In this document: positions 33,797-41,353 of the stretch, one piece after another
How positions within the stretch are numbered: the first letter of the stretch is position 1
Layout: each line of letters opens with the position of its first letter
Origin: Marinovum sp048263515
GTDB taxonomy: Bacteria; Pseudomonadota; Alphaproteobacteria; Rhodobacterales; Rhodobacteraceae
Reading direction: 5' to 3'
NCBI RefSeq assembly: GCF_048263515.1
Contig: NZ_JBLXEC010000017.1
Location: 36,497 to 100,496 of the forward strand
Length of the DNA: 64,000 nt
Notes under the pieces: generated by a model
Databases searched by the model: none
What the model saw: the letters and a program-made list of their open reading frames with translations, nothing else
Told to the model about the DNA's origin: nothing
Position numbers and translations under genes: made by a program

Positions 33797-35932
33797 ATGA
33801 TGTTCAACATTTCGAAGAAAAGCATGCAGTGGGGCGAAGAGACGCTCACACTGGAAACCGGCAAGGTCGCCCGTCAGGCCGACGGCTCGGTCATCGCCAC
33901 GCTGGGCGAGACCTCGGTCATGGCCAACGTGACCTTCGCCAAGGAGCCGAAGCCGGGTCAGGATTTCTTCCCCCTGACCGTGCATTACCAGGAAAAATAC
34001 TACGCTGCCGGCAAGGTCCCCGGCGGCTTTTTCAAGCGCGAGGCGCGTCCGACCGAAAAAGAGACGCTGACCGCACGCCTGATCGACCGCCCGATCCGCC
34101 CGCTGTTCGTCGACGGCTTCAAGCATGAAGTGCTGGTGATGTGCACCGTGCTCAGCCACGATCTGGTCAACGACCCCGACATCGTCGCTATGATCGCCGC
34201 CTCGGCCGCGCTGACGATTTCCGGCGCGCCCTTCATGGGCCCGATCGCCGGCTGCCGCGTGGGTTACGTGGATGGCGAATACATCCTCAACCCCGAGGTC
34301 GAGGACATGCATGACCTGCGCCTCAACCCCGAACAGCGTCTCGACCTTGTCGTCGCCGGCACCAAGGACGCCGTGATGATGGTCGAATCGGAAGCCTACG
34401 AGCTGACCGAAGAGGAAATGCTCGGCGCGGTGACCTTTGCGCACGAGCAGATCCAGCCGGTGATCGACCTGATCGTGTCGCTGGCCGAAGAAGCGGCGAA
34501 AGAGCCCTTCGATTTCCAGCCGCCGGATTACTCCGAGCTCTACAACGCGGTCAAAGCCGCCGGTGAAGAGCAGATGCGCGCAGCCTTTGCCATCACCGAC
34601 AAGCAGGAGCGCACCGCAGCGGTTTCCGCCGCCCGCACCGCGATCAAGGAAAAGCTGACCGAAGAGCAGCTCGAGGATTCCAACCTCGGCGCGGCGATGA
34701 AGAAGCTCGAAGCCTCGATCCTGCGTGGCGACGTGGTCAAGGGTGGCAAGCGCATCGACGGCCGTGACACCACCACCGTCCGCCCGATCGAATGCGAAAC
34801 AGGCCTGCTGCCGCGGACCCACGGGTCGGCGCTGTTCACCCGTGGCGAGACCCAGGGTCTCGTGGTGACGACGCTCGGCACCGGCGATGACGAACAGTTC
34901 ATCGACGCGCTGCACGGCAACTTCAAATCGAACTTCCTGCTGCACTACAACTTCCCGCCGTACTCGGTTGGCGAAGCCGGTCGCGTGGGCCCTCCGGGCC
35001 GTCGTGAGATCGGTCACGGCAAACTGGCATGGCGCGCGTTGCAGGCGGTTCTGCCGGCGCCGACCGACTTCCCCTACACCATTCGCGTGGTGTCCGAGAT
35101 CACCGAATCGAACGGCTCCTCCTCGATGGCATCCGTCTGCGGCGGCTCGCTGTCGATGATGGACGCGGGCGTTCCGCTGAAATCGGCGGTTGCCGGTGTG
35201 GCCATGGGCCTGATCTTGGAAGATGACGGCGATTATGCCATCCTGACCGACATCCTCGGCGACGAGGATCACCTCGGCGACATGGACTTCAAGGTGGCGG
35301 GTACCGAGAACGGCATCACCTCGCTGCAGATGGACATCAAGGTTGCCGGCATCACGCCGGAAATCATGAAGAACGCCCTGGCCCAGGCCAAGGACGGTCG
35401 TCTGCACATCCTGGGTGAGATGAACAAGGCGCTGACCGGCGCTGCGGAATTCTCGATCCACGCGCCGCGCATCGAGACCATGCAGATCCCGACCGACAAG
35501 ATCCGGGAAGTGATCGGCTCCGGCGGCAAGGTGATCCGCGAGATCGTCGAGCAGTCGGGTGCCAAGGTCGACATCAACGACGACGGCATCATCAAGATCG
35601 CCTCGCCGGACGGTGAAGCCATCCAGCGCGCATATGACATGATCCATTCGATCGTGGCCGAGCCCGAGGAAGGCAAGATCTACAAGGGCAAGGTCGTGAA
35701 GATCGTCGACTTCGGCGCCTTCGTGAACTTCTTCGGCAAGCGTGACGGTCTGGTGCACGTGTCCCAGATCGAGAACCGCCGCCTGAACCATCCGTCGGAT
35801 GTGCTGAAGGAAGGCCAGGAAGTCTGGGTCAAGCTGCTGGGCTTCGACGATCGCGGCAAGGTGCGCCTGTCGATGAAGGTCGTCGATCAGGAGACCGGCG
35901 AGCCGGCGAAGAAAGAGGAAGACGCGGAGTAA
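33797..35932 (+). CDS. pnp: Polyribonucleotide nucleotidyltransferase (PNPase)
   Basis: A 711-residue phosphorolytic 3'-5' exoribonuclease and degradosome component. It has two RNase PH domains (first: FFKREARPTEKETLTARLIDRPIRPLF; second: ETGLLPRTHGSALFTRGETQGLVV and DMDFKVAGTENGITSLQMDIK). A KH domain follows (IPTDKIREVIGSGGKVIREI), then an S1 domain (YKGKVVKIVDFGAFVNFFGKRDGLVHVSQI). It is of full family length. Two consecutive ATGs (33797, 33800) are possible starts. Confidence 0.98.
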   Translation: MMFNISKKSMQWGEETLTLETGKVARQADGSVIATLGETSVMANVTFAKEPKPGQDFFPLTVHYQEKYYAAGKVPGGFFKREARPTEKETLTARLIDRPIRPLFVDGFKHEVLVMCTVLSHDLVNDPDIVAMIAASAALTISGAPFMGPIAGCRVGYVDGEYILNPEVEDMHDLRLNPEQRLDLVVAGTKDAVMMVESEAYELTEEEMLGAVTFAHEQIQPVIDLIVSLAEEAAKEPFDFQPPDYSELYNAVKAAGEEQMRAAFAITDKQERTAAVSAARTAIKEKLTEEQLEDSNLGAAMKKLEASILRGDVVKGGKRIDGRDTTTVRPIECETGLLPRTHGSALFTRGETQGLVVTTLGTGDDEQFIDALHGNFKSNFLLHYNFPPYSVGEAGRVGPPGRREIGHGKLAWRALQAVLPAPTDFPYTIRVVSEITESNGSSSMASVCGGSLSMMDAGVPLKSAVAGVAMGLILEDDGDYAILTDILGDEDHLGDMDFKVAGTENGITSLQMDIKVAGITPEIMKNALAQAKDGRLHILGEMNKALTGAAEFSIHAPRIETMQIPTDKIREVIGSGGKVIREIVEQSGAKVDINDDGIIKIASPDGEAIQRAYDMIHSIVAEPEEGKIYKGKVVKIVDFGAFVNFFGKRDGLVHVSQIENRRLNHPSDVLKEGQEVWVKLLGFDDRGKVRLSMKVVDQETGEPAKKEEDAE

Positions 35933-35955
35933 TCCGACTGTCTTTTGGACAAGGA

Positions 35956-35984
35956 AAGCCCCGGCGGAGACGCCGGGGCTTTTT
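35956..35984 (+). terminator. Rho-independent terminator of pnp
   Basis: An 11-bp stem AAGCCCCGGCG/CGCCGGGGCTT with a GAGA loop and a T-run. Confidence 0.95.
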
Positions 35985-36017
35985 GCTTTTGTGGTGTGTA
36001 GGGTTTCGCGCGCCGCA

Positions 36018-36084
36018 GTCCCGGACTTGATCCGGGACCTCATGGGCTGGGGGCGGGGACGAGGTCCCGGATCAAGTCCGGGAC
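36018..36084. repeat. Perfect 24-bp inverted pair of short palindromic repeats
   Basis: Two palindrome copies (36018-36041 and 36061-36084) are exact reverse complements of each other, separated by 19 bp. Each also contains its own GTCCCGGA/TCCGGGAC hairpin. This head-to-head arrangement is typical of REP-pair elements. Confidence 0.9.
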
Positions 36085-36140
36085 GCGATGGGCCTTGGAG
36101 ACTCGTGTCGCCACTAAGCCGAAACGGAGGAGCAACTTCC

Positions 36141-36306
36141 CCGGCGCGGAATCAAGGCCGCAGGCCGCCGCGCCATCGCCGACCCGCCCCCCGGGGCGGC
36201 GATTGGTTTAGGTAGGCGCATCGCTCGGAGGTCTTCCGGATTTGGCTGGGATAAAGCGCTGCCGAACGAAGGTCGCATCGCCACCCCGCAGGTCGGCGAT
36301 GGCGCG
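36141..36306 (-). repeat. Long intergenic repeat (~165 bp), copy 4
   Basis: The gap 35933-36319 consists of the pnp terminator, the short palindrome pair and this element. It starts GCGCGGAATCAAGGCCGC, contains CGGATTTGGCTGGGATAAAGCGCTGC and ends CAGGTCGGCGATGGCGCGG. Confidence 0.8.
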
Positions 36307-36319
36307 GCTCAGCAGCCGC

Positions 36320-37105
36320 TCAACGATCCCCGAACATGTCACCCAGCCCGCCGAGAACCGAGCCTTCGCCCTTGTTGCCGCCGATCCCGCCCGCCTGCAG
36401 CACCCGGTCTGCCAGGCGCGAGAACGGCAGGCTCTGCAGGAACACCGTGCCCGGCCCCCGCAAGGTGGCCAGAAACAGCCCCTCGCCGCCAAAGACCATC
36501 GACTTCAGGTTTCCCGCCCGCTCGATCGAATAGTCCACACCGGCGGTGAAGGCGGCGATGCAGCCGGTGTCCACGCGCAGCACCTCACCCGCCTGCAGAT
36601 CGCGGCGGATCAGGGTGCCGCCTGCGTGGACAAAGGCCATGCCATCGCCGGTCAGCCGCTGCAGGATGAAGCCCTCGCCGCCGAAGAACCCGACGCCTAG
36701 CTTCTTCTGAAAGGCGATGTCGGTGCGGGTGCCGAAGGCCGCGCAGAGAAAGGCGTCCTTCTGGCAGATCACCTCGCCACCCAGCTGCGCCATGTCCATC
36801 GGCACGATCCGCCCAGGGTAAGGCGCGGCAAAGGCCACCCGGCGCTTGCCCTGCCCCTTGTTGGTGAAATGCGTGAGAAAGATCGATTCGCCGGTCAGCA
36901 CCCGCTTGCCGACGTTCATCAGCGCGCCCATCACCCCGCTTGTGGGCGTCGATCCGTCGCCCATCCGGCTCTCGAAGGTGATGCCGTCTTCCATGTAATT
37001 CATCGCACCGGCCTCGGCGATCACCGTTTCGCCGGGGTCGAGCTCGACCTCGACGATCTGCATGTCGTCGCCGAAAACCTCGTAGTCAACCTCGTGGCAC
37101 TGCAT
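36320..37105 (-). CDS. AIM24 / TIGR00266 family protein
   Basis: A 261-residue beta-rich protein of the AIM24 family. Family features include VDYEVFGDDMQIVEVELDPGETVIAEAGAMNYME near the N-terminus, GEGFILQRLTGDGMAFVHAGG in the middle and the glycine-rich GGEGLFLATLRGPGTVFLQSLP near the end. Bacterial members have no settled function; the yeast namesake is mitochondrial. A Gly-rich C-terminus follows. Confidence 0.88.
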   Translation of the reverse strand: MQCHEVDYEVFGDDMQIVEVELDPGETVIAEAGAMNYMEDGITFESRMGDGSTPTSGVMGALMNVGKRVLTGESIFLTHFTNKGQGKRRVAFAAPYPGRIVPMDMAQLGGEVICQKDAFLCAAFGTRTDIAFQKKLGVGFFGGEGFILQRLTGDGMAFVHAGGTLIRRDLQAGEVLRVDTGCIAAFTAGVDYSIERAGNLKSMVFGGEGLFLATLRGPGTVFLQSLPFSRLADRVLQAGGIGGNKGEGSVLGGLGDMFGDR

Positions 37106-37197
37106 GGCCCAGGTCCTTTCATGAGTCCCCTGCCCCGATCCTAGACCCGAGGCACGGCCAACGAAAAGCCCGGTATTCCCGCCCTTTGCCCGGCCGC

Positions 37198-38241
37198 CTA
37201 GATAATCTCGTCCTCGTCAAACAGTGGCGCCGCTTCGCGCTGGTGCGACATGCCGTCGACCACCGCCTCGGCCACCTTGGTCGACGGCGTGAGCGCAATA
37301 TGGAACAGCGCGTCGCCCTCGTTGACCACCGGCATATTGGTGCGGCCGATGATGATGCCCTCGATCTCGCTCAGCACCTCTTCTTCGACATCGCCGGTGG
37401 GGTCGGCCACCACGCCCAGCACCTCGCCCTCGGTGACGTAATCGCCGATGGTGCGATAGGTCCGCAGCAACCCGCCCAAGGGCGCGCGCTGCCAACTTGA
37501 CCGCTCCGACAGCAGCGGCGGTGTCTTGACCTGCGGCACGCCGCGAGACCCGATCATGCCGAGGTGATGCATCACCCGCAGGATGCCCGACAGGCCTGCG
37601 CGGGCGGCATATTCGTCAAAGCGCAGCCCCTCGCCCGCCTCGTACAGCAGGATGTCGCAGCCCACCTCTTCGGCGGCATGGCGCAGAGAGCCGTCGCGCA
37701 GCTTGGATTGCAGCATCACCGGCGCGCCGAAGGCCTGACCCAGCTTGGCCAGCCGCGGGTTGCCGGGGGTCAGACGGATCTGCGGCAGGTTCTCGCGGCG
37801 GATGGCGGCGGAATGGAGGTCAATGCCCAAGTCGGAGCGGGCGACGATCTCGGTCATGAAGATATGCGCCAGCCGCGCCGCCAGCGAGCCCGAGGGATGG
37901 CCCGGGAAACAGCGGTTGAGATCGCGGCGGTCCGGCAGATAGCGCGAATGGTTGATGAAGCCGAAGGAGTTGACGATCGGCACCGCCAGGAGCGTGCCCG
38001 CCAGCCGCTCGATCGGCTTGGCGCGCAGCAGGCGGCGCACCACCTCGACGCCGATCACCTCGTCGCCGTGGATCGCCGCCGAGACAAAGACCACCGGGCC
38101 CGGGCGCTTGCCGTGAAAGACATGCACCGGCATGGTGACCGGCGTGTGATCGGGCATCTGGCTGACTGGCAGTTCGACGATCCCCTCGCTGCCCGGTTCA
38201 ATCCGCGTGCCGCCGATTTCGAATGCTTCGCGCCTGGTCAT
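37198..38241 (-). CDS. Succinylglutamate desuccinylase/aspartoacylase (AstE/AspA) family zinc hydrolase
   Basis: A 347-residue zinc-dependent carboxypeptidase-fold amidohydrolase. Zinc ligands are in AAIHGDEVIG and the later GIDLHSAA. RYLPDRRDLNRCFPG is the substrate-binding arginine region. A C-terminal barrel-sandwich-like extension (LLRTYRTIGDYVTEGEVLGVVADPTG) is present, as in many bacterial members of this group. The substrate could be an N-acylated amino acid; it is not set by context. The start at 38241 is supported by GGAGGGCGATC upstream. Confidence 0.88.
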   Translation of the reverse strand: MTRREAFEIGGTRIEPGSEGIVELPVSQMPDHTPVTMPVHVFHGKRPGPVVFVSAAIHGDEVIGVEVVRRLLRAKPIERLAGTLLAVPIVNSFGFINHSRYLPDRRDLNRCFPGHPSGSLAARLAHIFMTEIVARSDLGIDLHSAAIRRENLPQIRLTPGNPRLAKLGQAFGAPVMLQSKLRDGSLRHAAEEVGCDILLYEAGEGLRFDEYAARAGLSGILRVMHHLGMIGSRGVPQVKTPPLLSERSSWQRAPLGGLLRTYRTIGDYVTEGEVLGVVADPTGDVEEEVLSEIEGIIIGRTNMPVVNEGDALFHIALTPSTKVAEAVVDGMSHQREAAPLFDEDEII

Positions 38242-38351
38242 GATCGCCCTCCGCCGCTGCTGTCTTTCGGCGATAGGAAAAACCGGCGGGCTTGTCCATT
38301 GCGGCGGTCGGATTGGCCGCACGGCAGCGGCAACCGCCGCAGCGAGGCCAC

Positions 38352-38380
38352 AAAAAACCCCCGAAGCCGGGCTTCGGGGG
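38352..38380 (-). terminator. Rho-independent terminator of the peroxiredoxin gene
   Basis: Stem CCCCCGAAGC/GCTTCGGGGG with a CGG loop; on the minus strand it runs into TTTTTT. Confidence 0.93.
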
Positions 38381-38407
38381 TCTGTCGGGCCCGAGATCAG
38401 CGCAGGA

Positions 38408-39061
38408 TCAGCTCGGCGCCTTGGTCTTGCGCAGATAGGGCAGCACGGTCTCGAACTCGCCGAATTTCTCCTTGGCGGCCTCGTCGTTGACCGCGGTCGG
38501 GATGATCACGTCCTGGCCCACCTGCCAGTTTGCCGGGGTGGCGACGCCATGCTTGGCGGCGGTCTGCAACCCGTCGAGCGCGCGCAGCACCTCGGCGAAG
38601 TTGCGGCCGACGTTCATCGGATAGGTCATCGACAGCTTCAGCTTCTTGTCCGGCCCGATGATATAGACCACGCGCACGGTGGCGCTGTCATTCGGGGTGG
38701 CGTTCTCGGGCAGGTAGAACTCGGCCGGCAGCATGTCGAAGGCCTTGGAGACCGCGAGGCCGTTGTCGGCAATGATCGGGAAACCGGCCTTGGTGCCGGC
38801 GACCAGTTCGATGTCCTTCTTCCAGCCCTTGTGCTCTTCGACGCCGTCGACCGAGATGCCGATCACCTTGGTGCCGCGCTTTTCCCACTCGTCCGAGAGC
38901 TGCGCCACGGCGCCGAACTCGGTGGTGCAGACCGGCGTGAAATCCTTCGGGTGCGAGAACAGGATCGCCCAGCTGTCACCGATCCAGTCGTGAAAGGTGA
39001 TGGTTCCCTGGTCGGTCTCGGCGGTGAAATTCGGCACGGTATCGTTGATGCGCAGTCCCAT
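38408..39061 (-). CDS. 1-Cys peroxiredoxin (Prx6 type)
   Basis: A 217-residue thiol peroxidase reducing hydrogen or organic peroxides. The peroxidatic cysteine is in SHPKDFTPVCTTEFGAVA (about residue 47). The C-terminal extension with YIIGPDKKLKLSMTYPMNVGRNFAEVLRALD marks the Prx6/AhpC-long subfamily; no clear resolving Cys is seen. It is divergent from an aldehyde dehydrogenase gene across 121 bp, which may carry shared control. Confidence 0.93.
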   Translation of the reverse strand: MGLRINDTVPNFTAETDQGTITFHDWIGDSWAILFSHPKDFTPVCTTEFGAVAQLSDEWEKRGTKVIGISVDGVEEHKGWKKDIELVAGTKAGFPIIADNGLAVSKAFDMLPAEFYLPENATPNDSATVRVVYIIGPDKKLKLSMTYPMNVGRNFAEVLRALDGLQTAAKHGVATPANWQVGQDVIIPTAVNDEAAKEKFGEFETVLPYLRKTKAPS

Positions 39062-39182
39062 GACAGCTCCTTCGGTTTGACGCTCCGGCAGCGCCGGATA
39101 ATTTGATCAAATTATGATTGCGGTCTCTTGTGACCGTACTGATGTGGTGACACAGTGCCGCTAATCCAAGGGAGGTCAACCA

Positions 39183-40610
39183 ATGATCGAGAAACGCCAG
39201 TTCTACATTGACGGTGCCTGGGTGGACCCCGCCGCACCGAAGGATCTTCACGTCATCGACCCGTCCACCGAAGAGCCCTGCGCGGTGATCTCGCTCGGTG
39301 ATCAGGCGGATACCGATGCCGCTGTCGCCGCCGCCCGCGCCGCGTTCGACGGCTGGGCCGCGACCCCGCTCGACGACCGGGTGGCGCTGCTGCGCAAGCT
39401 CTACGACGTCTACAAGGCCCGCGCCAAGGAGATGGGCGCAGCCATCAGCAAGGAGATGGGCGCGCCCATCGACTATGCCAATGCCAACCAGGTCGGCGCC
39501 GGCACCTGGCACATGAGCGGTTTCTTCAAGGCGCTCGAGGGCTTCAGCTTCGAGAGCGATTTCACCGCCACCGAGAAGCACCTGAAAGAGCCGATCGGCG
39601 TCTGCGGGCTGATCACGCCCTGGAACTGGCCGATGAACCAGGTGGTGCTCAAGGTCTTTCCGGCGCTGGCCGCGGGCTGCACCGTGGTGCTGAAACCGTC
39701 CGAGGTGGCGCCGCTGTCGTCGCTGCTCTTTGCCGAGTTCGTCGACGAGGCGGGCTTCCCCAAGGGGGTGTTCAATCTGGTCAACGGTGACGGCCCCGGC
39801 GTCGGCACGCAGCTTTCGGTGCACCCGGATGTCGACATGATCTCCTTTACCGGCTCGACCCGCGCCGGCATCGCGATTTCCAAGGCGGCGGCAGACAGCC
39901 TGAAGCGGGTGTCGCTGGAGCTGGGTGGCAAGGGCGCCAACATCATCTTTGCCGATTCCGACGAAGACGCGGTCAAGCGCGGCGCGCGGCATTGCTTTGC
40001 CAACTCGGGCCAGTCCTGCAACGCGCCGACCCGGATGCTGGTGGAACGCTCGCGCTATGACCAGGCGGTGGAGATCGCCGCCGGGGTGGCCGAAGCCACC
40101 CGCGTCGGACCGGCCTCGGAGCCCGGCAAGTTCATAGGCCCCGTGGTGTCGGAGGTGCAGTTCGAGAAGATCCAGAAGCTGATCGAGACCGGCATGCAGG
40201 AGGCGCGGCTGGTCGCCGGCGGCCCGGGGCGGCCCGAGGGGCTGAACCGCGGCTATTTCGTGCGGCCGACGGTCTTTGCCGATGTGACCAATGACATGAC
40301 CATCGCGCGGGAAGAGATCTTCGGCCCGGTGCTGTCGATCCTGCCCTTCGACAGCGAGGAAGAGGCGGTGGCGATTGCCAATGACACGCCCTACGGGCTG
40401 GCGGACTACGTGCAGACCGAGGACGACGAGAAACGTCGCCGGGTGGCACGGCGGCTGCGCGCCGGGATGATCGAGACCAACGGTCAGGGCTTTGCCCAGG
40501 GCTCGCCGTTTGGCGGCTACAAGCAGTCCGGCAACGGCCGCGAAGGCGGAAAGCACGGGCTGGACGAGTTTCTCGAGGTCAAGGCGGTGTCCGGCTGGGC
40601 CGCCGAGTGA
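39183..40610 (+). CDS. NAD(P)+-dependent aldehyde dehydrogenase
   Basis: A 475-residue aldehyde dehydrogenase. The active-site Cys lies in FANSGQSCNAPTRML, the general-base Glu in VSLELGGKGANI, the cofactor loop is FTGSTRAGIAI, and PWNWPMNQ is the oxyanion Asn region. EEIFGPVLSI and the C-terminal GGYKQSGNGREGG complete the fold. It is close to betaine-aldehyde and general aldehyde dehydrogenases; the substrate is not assigned. AAGGGAGGTC precedes the ATG. Confidence 0.94.
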   Translation: MIEKRQFYIDGAWVDPAAPKDLHVIDPSTEEPCAVISLGDQADTDAAVAAARAAFDGWAATPLDDRVALLRKLYDVYKARAKEMGAAISKEMGAPIDYANANQVGAGTWHMSGFFKALEGFSFESDFTATEKHLKEPIGVCGLITPWNWPMNQVVLKVFPALAAGCTVVLKPSEVAPLSSLLFAEFVDEAGFPKGVFNLVNGDGPGVGTQLSVHPDVDMISFTGSTRAGIAISKAAADSLKRVSLELGGKGANIIFADSDEDAVKRGARHCFANSGQSCNAPTRMLVERSRYDQAVEIAAGVAEATRVGPASEPGKFIGPVVSEVQFEKIQKLIETGMQEARLVAGGPGRPEGLNRGYFVRPTVFADVTNDMTIAREEIFGPVLSILPFDSEEEAVAIANDTPYGLADYVQTEDDEKRRRVARRLRAGMIETNGQGFAQGSPFGGYKQSGNGREGGKHGLDEFLEVKAVSGWAAE

Positions 40611-40616
40611 ACCGGG

Positions 40617-40644
40617 GGCGGCGGTGAAAACCGCCGCCTTTTTT
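40617..40644 (+). terminator. Rho-independent terminator of the aldehyde dehydrogenase gene
   Basis: A 9-bp stem GGCGGCGGT/ACCGCCGCC with a GAAA loop followed by six T. Confidence 0.95.
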
Positions 40645-40658
40645 GATACGGGCGCAAG

Positions 40659-40824
40659 CCGCACCATCGCCGACCCGTGGGGTGGCGATCCGACTTCGGT
40701 TCGGCGGCGGTTTATCTCAGCCAAATCCGAAGATGATCTGATCGGTGCGCTCAAGGCAGCCAAATCGCCGCCCCGGGGGGCGGGTCGGCGATGGTGCGGC
40801 GGCCTGCGGCCTTGATTCCGCACC
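40659..40824 (+). repeat. Long intergenic repeat (~165 bp), copy 5
   Basis: Same orientation as copy 1 and the closest to it. It has CACCATCGCCGACCCGTGG at the left, CAGCCAAATCCGAAGA in the middle, AGCCAAATCGCCGCCCC inside the right half and GGCCTTGATTCCGCACC at the end. Confidence 0.85.
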
Positions 40825-41082
40825 GTGGCATTTGGCCGGGGCTTTGCAACAGATCGGCCATGGCCCGTTTCGCGTCTGACAGGCTGTCGACGCCTGTTTG
40901 CGACCGAACTATTCCGGAAGCGTCACACCCCACCCCGGTATGCGCAAAACGCAATCCGGGTATGCAAATTTCACATTGAGATTCAACAAACTGCGCTTGT
41001 CCGACTCGGATGCATCGCCTACCTGCGATTCATGGCCAAGCGCCATTGGATGCCAACCGCTCAACCCCCGAGGAGTGGACCA

Positions 41083-41205
41083 ATGATGACACGTGACGAA
41101 ATCATCCGCGATGCGCGCAGCCGCGCCGGCACCCTGCCGGCCGTGTTCATCGTCTATGGCGTCCTTCTGGCCACCATGGTGGCCACCGGGATGGCGATGA
41201 CCTGA
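41083..41205 (+). CDS. Small (40-residue) single-span membrane protein
   Basis: Encodes a charged N-terminal stretch (MMTRDEIIRDARSRAG) followed by one hydrophobic helix (TLPAVFIVYGVLLATMVATG) and a short tail. CCGAGGAGTGG is a strong ribosome site 5-10 nt before the first of two adjacent ATGs, which is the main support for a real gene. There is no recognised family. The region upstream (40935-40965) has a CCGG(G)TATGC direct repeat spaced about two helical turns apart, which could be an operator. Confidence 0.6.
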   Translation: MMTRDEIIRDARSRAGTLPAVFIVYGVLLATMVATGMAMT

Positions 41206-41260
41206 GGTCAGCCGCGACCTGTCTACCCCCTGCGCCTTCGGGCTTCAACCGCAGACCGCC

Positions 41261-41336
41261 GTCCCGGGCCTGACCCGGGACCTCACGGCGTTGCAAGGAC
41301 GCGTCTGCCGTGGAGGCCCCGGATCAGGTCCGGGGC
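41261..41336. repeat. Imperfect inverted pair of short palindromic repeats
   Basis: Palindromes at 41261-41281 (GTCCCGGG/CCCGGGAC) and 41316-41336 (GCCCCGGA/TCCGGGGC) face each other between the small membrane protein gene and the ABC ATPase gene. Confidence 0.75.
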
Positions 41337-41353
41337 GCGCGTCGCGCATGGCG

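Noticed and set aside
33749..36043. A 764-codon open frame on the minus strand
   Set aside because: Antisense to pnp, whose domains and active-site blocks are unambiguous.
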